Below are positions 1 to 10,919 of a DNA stretch of 64,000 bases, piece by piece (position 1 is the first letter of the stretch; each line of letters starts with the position of its first letter). Made by a program: the position numbers and the translations under genes. Under the pieces are notes generated by a model. The model was not told the origin of the DNA and did no database searches. It was given only the letters and a program-made list of their open reading frames with translations. This DNA comes from an uncultured Rhizobiaceae bacterium (GTDB lineage: Bacteria; Pseudomonadota; Alphaproteobacteria; Rhizobiales; Rhizobiaceae). The stretch lies in the NCBI GenBank assembly GCA_958296345.1, contig CATQIJ010000001.1:124001-188000 (forward strand), written 5' to 3'.

Positions 1-2
1 GC

Positions 3-899
3 GAAGCTATCGATATTATTTTTGATGGCATGACAATCGAGAATTTTTTTACGCCAGATCTCTCAATAGAAGGCCAGTTCAATTGTTTCGGACAAAGACT
101 TACTGTAGAAATCAAACCCTTGTCTGTGGCCCTAAACGATAACAACTGATGGGTTGGAAACGTGGGCTCCGCCACGACAAGAAATGAAACAACCACCAAT
201 ACAGTTAAAAGTGATGCACGTATTGAGGCAATGTACCTTGATTTCTCCGAGGTACCTCAATCGCCTAAAAATACTGAGGACGCTCAAAGCACTACAAGAA
301 CTCAATCTCGTAAAGATGATTATCAATATTGAGGCAACTGGCATTTGGAGCGTGATACAGGTGTTCTGGAAATCTTGAAATATAATATTCAGCTTGAAGA
401 TGGCGCAACTTTGGGCATGTCTGCTCGAGTCTCCGGTTACACTGAAGAAGTTGCTCACCAGCTCACTAAAGCGCTGAATACAATGAATTCTGAGCCAGAC
501 GAAAAAGAAGAAAAGCGCTATAGCATTTCAAGCCATAGCAATATCTTGCTGGCCTGTCTATGAGCGCCTGGAAATCATATTGGACGACCAATCTTTACTC
601 AACCGAATTGTGAATGCTCAAGCTAAAAAGTTAAAACAAGACCCTGAGCAAGTTAAAGGCATTGTAGGTCCGATGACAACGATCATGCTAACGCTGTACA
701 ATGTACCAGAGCTTGCTACTCAAACAAGTCAAGCGCTGTAAACATTCATGCAAGGTAATAAAAAACTTTCAATCACAGCTGAGCCTACTAATGACTTGCG
801 GTAACTGAAATGATTGCACTTGGCTCTGGTGCAAGTGCAGGCACTGTTACACCTGCTGATTTGGCCAAGCGTCTAAACCTGACCATCAAAGCAGAGTAA
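3..899 (+). CDS. Hypothetical protein, 3' portion (5' end outside window), frame-broken
   Basis: I do not recognise this gene. One frame is open from base 3 to about 560 apart from TGA codons at 147-149 and 330-332. A shift near 550 leads into a second frame that crosses a TAA at 739-741, and another shift near 800 leads to the final TAA at 897-899. The pieces read as one soluble polar protein: a Thr/Asn-rich stretch, then a better ordered part containing GVLEILKYNIQLEDGATL, and a C-terminus ending in AKRLNLTIKAE. No membrane segment is visible. The stop is followed directly by a hairpin terminator. The breaks may be sequence errors or real decay; the product cannot be named. Confidence 0.5.
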
Positions 900-903
900 A
901 AAT

Positions 904-934
904 AAAAAGGCTCGAGAAAATCTCGAGCCTTTTT
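904..934. terminator. Bidirectional intrinsic terminator between convergent genes
   Basis: Perfect inverted repeat GGCTCGAGA / TCTCGAGCC with a 3-base loop, flanked by an A-run on the left and a T-run on the right, so it can work in both directions. It lies between the stop of the upstream plus-strand gene (899) and the stop of aspS (948). Confidence 0.9.
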
Positions 935-947
935 AAACATTTAGCGT

Positions 948-2773
948 TTACTGCTTAGAGTTTGATTCAGTCTTCGCGTTCGGCATTAAACGAATACCAA
1001 GCTCAGATAATTGATTTGCATCTACGCCGCCGGCGCGCCCATTAGCAAATCTACTGCTTGCTGGTTCATTGGGAACATGGTGATTTCACGCAGATTCTTT
1101 GCACCACATAAAAGCATCACAACACGATCAACACCTGCTGCCATGCCGCCGTGTGGCGGTGCGCCGTACTGAATGCACGGTATAGGCCGCCGAAGCGTTC
1201 TTCTACTGTTACTCTTGAAAGACCTGCGCCCTCAAATGCCTTTACCATTGTTTCAGGTAAGTGGTTACGAATACCACCTGATGCAATTTCAAATCCGTTA
1301 CAACCAGATCGTACTGATAGGCTTTTAACGCCAGTTTCTTTTCTTCTGTATCTGCTGCTTCCAAAGCTTCCATGCCACCTTGTGGCATAGAGAATGGATT
1401 GTGCGCGAATTCAACTTTCTTGTTGTCTTCATCCCACTCATAAAACGGGAAGTTCTACAATCCAGCAAAGCTCAAAACGGCTCTCATCAATGAGGTTATT
1501 ATCTTCCGCAGCTTTTGTGCGCGCATTACCAGCGAATGTGGCAAACTTTGCAGGGTCGCCTGCGGCGAAGAATACTGCGTCACCTAACTCAAGGCCAAGC
1601 TGTAAGCGAAGTGCTTCTGCTCGTTCTTGCCAATATTTTTAGCAATTGGACCAGCAGCTTCAAATACGCCCTCTAGCTCGCGCCAGAAAATGTAACCCAT
1701 GCCTGGCTGGCCTTCATGTTGTGCCCAAGCGTTCATACGGTCACAGGCTTTACGGCTACCAGCACCTTTTGTAGGAATTGCCCAAACTTGGTTTTTTGCG
1801 TCTGCGTCTAGAATGCCTGCAAAGACTTTAAAATCAGAACCACGAAAATGCTCAGATACATCTTGCATTTCAATTGGGTTTCTAAGGTCAGGCTTGTCTG
1901 AACCATATTTGCGAATTGCTTCAATCGTGCGGGATACGGCGGAAGGTTTGTGAAACTGGCTTACCTTCTGCGAAATCTTCAAAGACGCCGCGCATGACAG
2001 GCTCCATTGTTTGCAAGATGTCTTCTTGCTCAACAAAGCTCATTTCTAACTCGAGCTGGTAGAACTCACCTGGTAGACGATCAGCGCGTGGATCTTCATC
2101 ACGGAAACATGGTGCAATCTGGAAGTATGTGTCAAAACCCGACATCATAATCAGTTGCTTATATTGTTGTGTGCTTGCGGTAGTGCGTAGAACTCACCGT
2201 TATGAATACGGCTAGGCACAAGAAGTCACGCGCACCTTCTGGAGAAGATGCTGTTAGAATTGGTGTCGAAAACTCATTAAAGCTGCACCCGACATACGCT
2301 CCCGCATTTTTGCGATGATGTTCGTACGAAGCATAATGTTCTTGTGAAGCGTCTCACGACGTAGATCCAAGAAGCGATATTTTAAGGCGAATATCTTCTG
2401 GGTAATCAGGTTCGTCAAAAACTGAAGCGGAAGTTCAGCTGCTTTTGATAGAATTTCGATGTTGCGGGCAATACTTCAATCTCACCAGTAGGGAGTTTTG
2501 AGTTCACAGCTTCCGGGGTCGCGAGCCTTAACCTCGCCATCAATGCGGGATAACCCACTCGCCACGCACTAGCTCTGCTGTATTAAAGGCAGCTGAATCA
2601 GGGTCTGTAACCACTTGTGTCATGCCATAATGATCGCGCAGATCAATAAACAATAGACCACCATGGTCGCGTACACGGTGTACCCAGCCTGAAATACGCA
2701 CGGTATTTCCAACATCTGATTTACGAAGACCTTCACACGTGTGGCTGCGGTAACGTTCGCTTAATAAAGTCAT
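948..2773 (-). CDS. aspS: Aspartyl-tRNA synthetase, reading frame broken at several points
   Basis: Class II synthetase that charges tRNA-Asp (and in many alphaproteobacteria also tRNA-Asn). The start ATG at 2773 opens an OB-fold anticodon-binding domain with [20 protein letters not shown]. The middle holds [20 protein letters not shown] (motif 2, ATP and acceptor-end contacts). The C-terminal part holds [12 protein letters not shown], the motif 3 ATP-binding segment. Total span corresponds to about 600 residues, the normal family length. The frame changes repeatedly, most densely at 2150-2540 and 1030-1640. Because the gene is essential and every domain is present in order, I infer consensus errors rather than a pseudogene. 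It is divergent from rnd. Confidence 0.88.
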
Positions 2774-2944
2774 GTTTTTTCCTGAAATTTCGGCTGCCCA
2801 TGGAGGGCCAAATCAACAACGGTAATTACTTGCCGCGACAACACATTTAAGGGGCAGTTTGTCAAGGTTTGAACATGGAAATCTACCCAAACAATCAGTA
2901 ATTTTTCAGCAGACAAGCTGCAACACTTTCGTTATAAAGGCGCG

Positions 2945-4131
2945 ATGAAAATAATTACAGATACAAAAACCCTATCCGAAGCCTGTGCTAAATGTGCTGA
3001 ACACTCTTATTGCACTGTCGATACAGAGTTTTTTGCGCGAATCTACTTTCTGGCCAATTCTGTGCCTTGTGCAATTTGCGTGTCCTGATGATGAGTGGAT
3101 ACTTGACGTTCAAGCAGAAGGTATTGATCTTACTCCATTCTTTGAATTGATGGGCAACGAGGGCGTTGTCAAAGTCTTCCATGCAGCACGCCAAGATGTT
3201 GAGATAATCTATAAGCTTGCAGGCCTCATACCGCACCAATCTTTGATAGCCAAGTAGCTGCTATGGTTTGTGGTTATGGCGATAGTATTTCTTACGATCA
3301 GCTAGTTTATAAGATTACGGGCACAAGTTTGGATAAATCTTCACGGTTTACGGATTGGTCAAACGACCTTTATCTGAAAAACAGTTAACCTATGCCTTGG
3401 CTGATGTTACACATCTACGTGATGTTTATCTTTCGCTTAGTGCAAACTTAAAAGAACAAGATAGAACGCATTGGGTTGCTGAGGAGATGGAAATTCTTAC
3501 CTCTCCTGAAACTTACGACATGCACCTAAAGATGCTTGGAAGCGCCTAAAGATGCGCGCACGCAAGCCGCGTGAATTAGCAATTCTCAAACAAGTTGCGC
3601 AATGGCGAGAAGAAACGGCGCGCGCAAATGATGTACCTCGAGGTCGTGTTATTCGCGATGATGCAATTTACGATGTTTGCTCGCGTGCGCCTTCTACAAT
3701 GCAAAAGCTTCAGAATTACGCGGACTTTCGAGGGGGTTGATAAAAAACCGTTATGGAGATGGCCTTTTAAAAGCCGTTGCGATTGCAAAAGAAATACCAG
3801 ATAGCGAACTACCCAAAATCCACGCCCAAAACAAGCACCTGAAGGTTGCCAAGCCGCGACCGAAATGCTGAAAGTGCTTCTTAAAGTTACTGTAGAAAAA
3901 TACGGTGTTGCTGCAAAAATCATTGCAACCGTTGATGACCTTGAGAAAATAGCAGCTGACGATAATGCTGATGTAGCTGCACTTAAAGGCTGGCGAAAAG
4001 AACTGTTCGGAAACAAAGCGCTTGATTTGAAAAATGGATGCATTGCTCTTGGATATAAAGATAGAGCAGTTCAGGTGATTAAAAACTGGCGAGTGATTTT
4101 CAAAACAACCTCAATGCCCGACATAAGCTGA
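2945..4131 (+). CDS. rnd: Ribonuclease D, frame-broken
   Basis: 3'-5' exoribonuclease of the DEDDy family acting in tRNA 3' maturation. The start ATG at 2945 is followed by the first acidic motif (VDTEF). The second acidic region lies in [17 protein letters not shown] and the third in [15 protein letters not shown], which supplies the D and Y of DEDDy. The HRD domain follows, starting around [17 protein letters not shown] and ending near [16 protein letters not shown]. Frames change near 3030 (a run of six T), 3240, 3350, 3540, 3735 and 3865. All segments are collinear and the size, about 390 residues, is normal. The exact stop is uncertain because the last shift may move it; as drawn it overlaps the convergent gene by 21 bases. 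Confidence 0.85.
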
Positions 4132-4785
4132 ATAAACCCCAAAAACTCCTACCAAAATCAAACTAAGTGCCCAGACTATGCCTAGGTTAAACCATGTTTT
4201 AGAGATGAACTTTAGCCCAAGCCAAAAATAGATGATTGTAGCAAGAACACCCCCTGCTATGGTCATGGAAAAGCGTATGAACAAGCGCAACAATGAATGC
4301 GTTTTGGATGTTTCCACTCATCAATGTTTACTAACAGCTTGATGGCCTGTTTCATCTGCTCCGATTGCACAAATTTGCCAGATAGATTAGAACAAGCATA
4401 AGCCCAGCCCATGAGCCATAGCAGCAAGAAATGACCATAACCCCAATCGCGCAGGATGCACTCTTGCTAGAAATCTTGGGTGCTGACGGTTTATCAATAA
4501 ATAAAGTCCCATACCGATTACCAACAAACCCGCACCAATGCGGATTTCATTCTCCCAAATCAGTAATATAGTCATCATTGAGAAAGGCAGGAGAATTGCC
4601 AACATAGCCAGCAAATGCCCTAAGGCTAGTAAACCAAAAGCTTTGGAAAGCGCACTATGCTTGCGCTCCATTAGGCAGCAGAAACAGCTAGGGGCCAAAC
4701 CCATTCCTGGATTGATCCCATGATAAAAGCCAGAAAAATGACGGCCCACACAAAGAGCCGCCAAAGATGTATCGTCACTTATCAT
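4111..4785 (-). CDS. Multi-pass membrane protein beside SBP56, frame-broken
   Basis: Two frame-shifted parts join into one integral membrane protein of about 225 residues. The start ATG at 4785 overlaps the end of the SBP56 gene. Hydrophobic segments include FGLLALGHLLAMLAILLPF, a segment around IRIGAGLLVIGMGLYLLI, WSFLAAMAHGLGL, then after shifts near 4390 and 4290 the tail TIAGGVLATIIYFWLGL and [17 protein letters not shown]. Near the start, HGINPGMG follows a poorly resolved segment. I recognise this as a conserved proteobacterial membrane family of unknown role. The 1-3 base spacing to the SBP56 gene suggests co-transcription and a related job, for example metal or redox supply, which is inference only. 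Confidence 0.6.
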
Positions 4786-6184
4786 TTAGACGTTCGGGTA
4801 ACAGAAACTATCCGTTGAACAGTCTCAACCTTCAAGGCGAATTTGGTGACTGCGATAGCCTTTCGGGAAATCAACATAGAAATCCTTATCAAGCTCAAAG
4901 CTACCATCACTTCCAACGCGTGCCATGACCATTTGCCCTCCACTGTCATTCGGATAAAATTGATCATCCCATGTTGAATACAGAGAGTTTGTCCAATAAA
5001 CGCGCTTACCGTCCGACTAATCTCTACCATCTGAGGGCCATAAGCAAAGTCTTTGCCATTTGGATGTTTGTGATGCGCAACGATGCCGCCCACATTAACC
5101 TTGCCTGCAAGAACCGGGTTCATAGGATCGCTCACATCATATTGATGCATTTCACCCAACCCCAACAAGCGACGTATAGATATTTATCATCCAGACTTAG
5201 ATCAATGTCTGTAACAAGTGGCGGCACAGCTCCAAAGCCTTTTAATAGTTCTGGCAAGTCGTCTGCATCTGCAGGGACAGGATCAATTGTAATGGTTTTT
5301 TTAGATTGCCACACACCATCATCATCACGCCACCAAGTGAAAATAGCGCCTTGCAAATTGGTTGTATCAACAACCACACCACAAAAGCCGTACGACTTTG
5401 ATGGATCATGCGCAGGGCGAATTTCTAATGCCATTTGATGATTTTCACCAAAATCAATCGTCTGAATATTTTGCGCTTACGCAAATCCCAAAAATGAATT
5501 GAGTGGCCATATTTATTACTCAACAAGTCTTCCGCAACGATACCATTTTCAAACTGAGGTGGCAGTCCTCATTCAGAACTAACCATGTAATCTTGTGGTA
5601 GGTTCCACCAAAAATCATAATGCTTGTCTTGTTTGCCACGATCCATTTCGTAGCGGCCAATGATCTCAAAAGGTCTCACAGTCCATGATAAAGATACCTG
5701 GAGGGCCGTCAGTTCCATCTTCACCACCGCCGCCTAGCGTAGATACATAAATGCCTTCTGGCCCACAATGAATTGTATGTGGGCGAGAATAACCGGTTTT
5801 TTCAAACAACTCTTCAGGCTCAATGGTTTTATGAATTTTTGCTTTTAGCGGATCTTTTACATCGATGATGTAAATGCGCGAGGAACGAATACCAGGAACG
5901 ATCAAATATCGGCGCTCTAAAAATGCATGACCTGTTAATGGCGAAAGCGAAGAAGAACAAGCATTCCAACCAAAATGGTGAAACTCATCGCCTTTATTTG
6001 GTACAATGACCTGATGAACTATTTCACCATATGTCTTAGATGTAGGGTTTAAATCAACGACAGCAATGCCATCTGACTGCGAACCATCTGGGCTAAGCAT
6101 GACCGTAAAGCCATAATTTTCAACAGGTGCTTGCATGGCTAATTTTGCAGTTGCGTGGAATGTGGGATCTGGTTTGATATTCAT
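4786..6184 (-). CDS. Selenium-binding protein SBP56 / methanethiol oxidase family, frame-broken
   Basis: Beta-propeller protein of the SELENBP1/MtoX family. Characterised members are copper enzymes oxidising methanethiol to formaldehyde, sulfide and peroxide. Visible family signatures are DEFHHFGWNACSSSLS, RRYLIVPGIRSSRIYIIDV, IHKTIEPEELFEKTGYSRPH, GGGGEDGTDGPPGIFIMD, TDIDLSLDDKYLYVACWG and VAHHKHPNGK. The start ATG at 6184 has a GGAGG site upstream; the stop is at 4786 after restoring the frame, giving about 465 residues, normal for the family. Frames change near 5660, 5450, 5155 and 5050, and a TGA at 5569-5571 replaces an expected Trp in an SSEWG-type motif. The usual CSSC motif reads CSSS. 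I see no signal peptide. Substrate is not proven by sequence. Confidence 0.85.
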
Positions 6185-6274
6185 TTAACTTCCTCCAAGT
6201 GTAATAGATTTTGCCAGTTTACTGCGAACAAACCCTCCAGATTGTTCGGCATGGCAATCATTGCTATTCCAAGT

Positions 6275-6290
6275 TTATTTGACCAAATAA
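6275..6290. promoter_or_regulatory. Palindrome upstream of the SBP56 gene
   Basis: TTATTTG-AC-CAAATAA is a perfect 7-base inverted repeat with a 2-base centre, about 90 bases before the SBP56 start codon and inside the 222-base gap that separates it from ppx. Its size and symmetry suit a dimeric repressor or activator site. No T-run follows, so it does not look like a terminator. Confidence 0.35.
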
Positions 6291-6406
6291 TCAAATGACA
6301 AAACGGCCTAACTTGATAAAAGCGCGCCCTATTACATCATGATAAAGTTTTAAAAAATCCGCAAGAGGTAAACTTAAGTCGCGTTTTTACTGAACAATAC
6401 CTATTC

Positions 6407-7971
6407 TCAGACAATGCTTATGGTCATTTCTTCGCCTATCTCTTTGCATAATTGCTCAAGCCTACTCTTTGGTCGTTCTCCAATAAGCACCTTCAATTCT
6501 TCAGGCACTTCTAGAATTAAGTTTCCGTAACCCGTGCGCACAAGTTTTAAGTTTGGTAGCACACCCTCTACGGATGCTGAGAAGAGATACAACAAGCGGA
6601 ATAGAGCAGCTAACAACCTTGCTTTTTTTGCTGTTTCTTCTGTAGCTAGCTTTGCTATTTTGGAGGTTGATGTTTTGAACCTAGACCTTGATGACGATGA
6701 AAATTGACGATGGTTAGAAATGCCCTACCCTCATGGCTGATAGAATTAAAACCTGCATTATTGATAATTCCAAGCGATTGTTCTGCTCTAAAATCTGAGT
6801 CTGAGCGCCATGAAATATCAGCTAAATTACAAGCAGCTTTGCGCCACCGTTCTTCACTGATCGTTTCCTTTTGACCCAAGACTTTAGTGCAGCGCCTGTC
6901 CAATCTGCTAATTCCAAACCGTGTTGAGGAGAACGTGATCTTAGTATTGCCAGTTCACCAGTTGCTTCTAATAGCGCGTCGCTGTTGCATGTTTCGTCAT
7001 CTAACAGCGAATAGAGATATCCTTCACGCAGGCCCGTTGCAGACATTTGGACTTCTTTTGCGCCTAAACGTTCAAGCGCTGACATCAAAGAAATTGCGCC
7101 AAAGGGCAAAAGGTTTCGGCGGTTTTTTGAAATGTCTTCAATGCTTTAAAATCATCAAGATTTTCTTTTGAAACTCGTTTGCAAAACTCAATATAATCTT
7201 TTGCCTTAACCGTATATCCATGGACAACGTCTAGGGGTAACCAACATCAAACATATGCAATCTTGCCAGGTTTCGCCATGTCCCACCGATTGCGTAAAAG
7301 CACTTGCTTTTGTTTGGCCATTTCAATTTTACATTAGATAGCTCCTTGCGAGCAATCTTTGCGGCTTGTGAAATATCTCCTTTGGATGATTCTTGTAGCC
7401 TGATCCCTCCAAGCGGAGTCGTAACGCCTTGTTTGGCATCATCTGAGGTAGGGGTAAGTTCCATAGAACCACCGCCCAAATCTCCTACAATTCCATCGGG
7501 CTTATAAAAGCCACTGTCAGCACCTAAGCCTGCGTAATAAGCTTCCATACTACCTGTAAGCAACTGCACTTTGGCACTACAGATAGTTTCTACCTGCTTT
7601 ATAAATTTTGGCCCATTTTCAGCCTCACGCGCTGCAGCCGTTGCCAAGATGTGTAAGTCTTTGACGCCTATCTGTGAGCTTAGTTGATAAAATCTTTTAA
7701 TAGCTGTAAGCGCGCGCTTAACAGCCTTTTCATCTAGCGTACCAGTTTGTGCTACCCGCGCCCAGACCACATAATACCTTCTCGTTAAATAAAACTGCAG
7801 GGATCGCGTTAGCCCCTCATAGATAACAAGGCGAACCGAATTCGAACCAATATCAAGTATCGCTACAGGTTCGCGTTCTCTAAGGCGACCTTGAGCTTCA
7901 ATGTATTTCTGTGTGGTCTTTTGTTTTCGTGTCAAAATTGCGGTTATCGACAAAGCTTTTCGGCGCGTCAT
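6407..7971 (-). CDS. ppx: Exopolyphosphatase (Ppx/GppA family), frame-broken
   Basis: Releases phosphate from polyphosphate ends. It belongs to the ASKHA ATPase-like fold: [21 protein letters not shown] is the phosphate-1 motif, [14 protein letters not shown] the phosphate-2 motif, and [18 protein letters not shown] the following conserved block. After shifts near 7240, 7100, 6900 and 6640 the C-terminal HD-like part continues with [20 protein letters not shown] and [16 protein letters not shown] to a TAA at 6407. The span gives about 520 residues, usual for alphaproteobacteria. The start at 7971 lies inside the end of ppk; no later start precedes the conserved QGRLREREP. Pairing with ppk suggests joint control of polyphosphate level. 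Confidence 0.88.
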
Positions 7972-10122
7972 TTTTAAGAGCCTCCCCCCGCCCAGACAGG
8001 CTTGGATTTGTCATAAAGTATGTCTGACAATTAAACGATTCGCCATCACTATGCTTGGATAGTCTACGAGAAGTTCCATCCGGCATAATTTCCCAGCTTA
8101 ATTCTGTGTCTTGCATGTTAGCGACCATGATTTGATCTAGAACTTGTTTATGGACGGTCACGTTTTTAATTCTAACCATGGTCTCAACACGTCGGTTAAG
8201 ATTTCGCGGCATCATATCTGCTGACACCATGTAAACAATCGCGCCTGAAGATGAAGCGCATTGCCATTACCAAAACAAATGATGCGGCTATGCTCTAAGA
8301 ACCGACCAACAATAGACTTAACTTTAATATTTTCTGACATGCCAAAAACATTTGGGCGCAAACAGCATATACCTCGAACAACTAACCTTATTTGAACACC
8401 AGCTTGGCTTGCTCTGTAAAAAGCGTCAATGATTTCTGGATCAACGAGTGAATTCATTTTCGCCCAAATATGAGCCTCTCGCCCAGCCTTTGCGTGGGCG
8501 ATTTCATCTTCGGTATGCTTTAGAATACTTGAGCGAAGACTAACTGGAGAGACAATCAAAGTCTCCAAGTTTTCTGGTTTTGCATATCCTGTGGCGTAGT
8601 TAAAAACTTTTGCTACGTCATTAGCAGTGGTTTGGTTTGTCGTAAAATAAGATAAATCCGTATAAAATCGTGCTGTTATTGGATGGTAATTACCTGTTCC
8701 AATATGAACGTAATTTTTAATCTTGCCATCTTCTCTACGAACTACCAAACTTAGCTTTGAATGGGTCTTCCAATCCGTGAAACCAAAGACGACTTGAACT
8801 CCAGCACGTTCAAGATCTCGCGCCCATCTGATATTTGCCTCTTCATCAAAGCGTGCTTTTAGTTCTACGACAGCAACAACAGACTTCCCTGCTTCTGCAG
8901 CCTCAATTAAAGCTGCAACGATGGGAGAATTATTCGAAGTTCTGTAAAGCATTTGTTTAATGGCTATTACATCTGGGTCGCGCGCTGCTTGTCTAATAAA
9001 CTGTACAACAACATCAAAAGATTCGTATGGGTGGTGAACCAAAATATCTTTTTGCCTGATGGCTGCTAAGCAGTCACCGTTTTGCTCCCGTACGCGCTCT
9101 GGGAACCTTGCAACGAAAGAGGTAAACTTTAAATCAGGTCGATCAATGCCAGCAATTTTCATCAAATTGTTCAGAGCAAAAAGCTCACCAACTTGTTCAA
9201 CCTTTATACCATTGATGTTTAACTCGCTGACAATGAAGTCGCTTAGACTTTGAGGCATTTTACTGTCGGTTTCGATGCGGACCACCTTACCACGACGTCT
9301 GCGCTTTAAAGCGCTTTCAAACGTAAGTACAAGGTCTTCTGCTTCCTCTTCAACTTCAAGGTCGCTATCACGTATAACCCGAAAATTACCATGCCCAATA
9401 GATTTATAGCCTGGGAATAATTTATCTACAAAACGGACAATGATATCTTCTATACTGATAAGGTGAATTTCTGATTTTGATCTTTGTGGCAGTTTAACAA
9501 AGCTTTCTAATCCAACAGGAATACGAATAAAGGCTTTCATCGAGTGTTTTTTAGAACGATGACTTAGCTCAAAGACTAGAGCGTGACCTAAATTAGAAAT
9601 GAATGGAAAAGGATGCGCTAAATCCATTGAAAGCGGCGTTAGAACTGGAAACATATTGGTATGAAAATAATCTTCGAGCCAGCTTAATTCTTCTAAACTT
9701 AGCTCATTTGGGTGCTCTATATAAATAGCTTCATCAGCCAATTGACCTTGTAACTCAGCCCAATAAGTTTGCTGATCTGATTGCAGAATTTCTATAGAGT
9801 CATGAACAGCTCTTAGTTGTTCTTCAACACTCATTCCATCATCAGAACGCTTCTCGACATTCTTTTCTTTTTGAGCGGCTAATCCAGCTACTCTTACCAT
9901 CAAAAACTCATCCAGATTACTAGCCGAAATTGATAGGAATTTTACTCGCTCTAAAAGTGGGTGGTTTGGATTACATGCTTCTTCTAAAACACGTCTGTTA
10001 AACTCTAACCAAGACAGTTCACGGTTTACAAAACGCGTAGGATCATTGAATATCTCATCAAAACTGGGAATGTTCTGGTCAGCAAGAATGCCTCCAGAAA
10101 AATTTTGAACTTGCTCGGTCAT
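7898..10122 (-). CDS. ppk1: Polyphosphate kinase 1, one frameshift near the 3' end
   Basis: Reversibly transfers the ATP gamma-phosphate onto polyphosphate. N-terminal domain begins [19 protein letters not shown]. The catalytic core includes [32 protein letters not shown], the [10 protein letters not shown] block that carries the phosphorylated His, and [21 protein letters not shown] single shift near 8225 splits the C-terminal domain; after it the protein continues [16 protein letters not shown] and ends at the TGA at 7898. Full length is about 740 residues, slightly long but normal for the order. It follows hdaA by 80 bases and overlaps ppx by 74 bases in another frame. Confidence 0.93.
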
Positions 10123-10202
10123 CTTGAGACAGTATCACAAACCTTGGCAAAATTGAGGAGTGATTTTTCACATTCAAATAGTGTGGTTAATCTGACTAAC
10201 CC

Positions 10203-10904
10203 TTAATTCATGCCCAACCGCTCTAATGCATTAGAAGCTGTGGCGCGTGAAATAGATGATTGCCGCGATAAAGCCTCTTGATCTATGGCTTCTACTAATC
10301 TGCTAGCAGACTCTAAAGATCGTTCCATGCGTAAAACACAGTATTCAATTACTTTTTCATCTACGGATAATTGTCGGTCAGAAAACAACTTCACCATAAC
10401 TTGGCGTAACAACGCGTCATCAGGTTCGCTCAATTCAAAAACCTGAACTGCTTTAAGTCGTGATGCTAAATCTGCAAGTTTCACATCCCAAGTAATGGGC
10501 CAAGATCTACTTGTGATGAGGCAATACCCTTCACCTTGTTTAATCGCATTTAAAAAATGGAACATCGCTGTTTCATTAATGACACCGCTGGCTGCATCTT
10601 CTATTAAAAAAGTATCATTTTCGGATGCACGTTTTACAAATTCATCAAGATTTTTAGCTAGATCCACACAATTGCAAGTTACAGCCTGAGCCTTATCAGC
10701 CCAGACGTTTGCTATGTGCGTCTTACCTGCGCCAACAGGACCGGCCAGAACGCTCACTCTGCCTGGCCAATCTGGCCAACTATCCAGCATTGATATTGCC
10801 ATCTCGTTTGCCTTACTCACGATCAAATCTTCGCGCTGATGCGTTACCGGCACAGACAAATCAAATGGTAATTGTGGATTAATGTTTTTACTCTTTTTAC
10901 TCAT
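10203..10904 (-). CDS. hdaA: DnaA-related regulator HdaA
   Basis: Hda-type AAA+ protein that stimulates ATP hydrolysis on DnaA when bound to the beta sliding clamp, limiting re-initiation. The N-terminal NPQLPFDL fits a clamp-binding motif. The P-loop is GPVGAGKTH near residue 56-64, Walker B lies in NDTFLIEDAAS, and the C-terminal lid holds LASRLKAVQVFELSEPDD. About 233 residues, typical. An upstream TTG is also in frame, but I chose the adjacent ATG at 10904. It sits 15 bases after the AI-2E permease gene and before ppk on the same strand, the order seen in rhizobia. Confidence 0.88.
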   Translation of the reverse strand: MSKKSKNINPQLPFDLSVPVTHQREDLIVSKANEMAISMLDSWPDWPGRVSVLAGPVGAGKTHIANVWADKAQAVTCNCVDLAKNLDEFVKRASENDTFLIEDAASGVINETAMFHFLNAIKQGEGYCLITSRSWPITWDVKLADLASRLKAVQVFELSEPDDALLRQVMVKLFSDRQLSVDEKVIEYCVLRMERSLESASRLVEAIDQEALSRQSSISRATASNALERLGMN

Positions 10905-10919
10905 CAACGCTTTTACAGG

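Noticed and set aside
948-2773. Reading aspS as a genuine pseudogene
   Set aside because: All domains and class II motifs are present in order at normal total length and the gene is essential; neighbouring unrelated genes show the same kind of single-base breaks.
3576-4043. Antisense open frame of 155 codons over rnd
   Set aside because: It is a shadow of the frame-broken rnd coding sequence, which accounts for all the conserved motifs.
147-5571. Recoding of TGA as Trp, suggested by in-frame TGA at 147, 330 and 5569
   Set aside because: TGA is the working stop of many intact genes here, for example purN, recO (overlapping the next start), rnc, lepB and the NYN gene, so the standard bacterial code applies.
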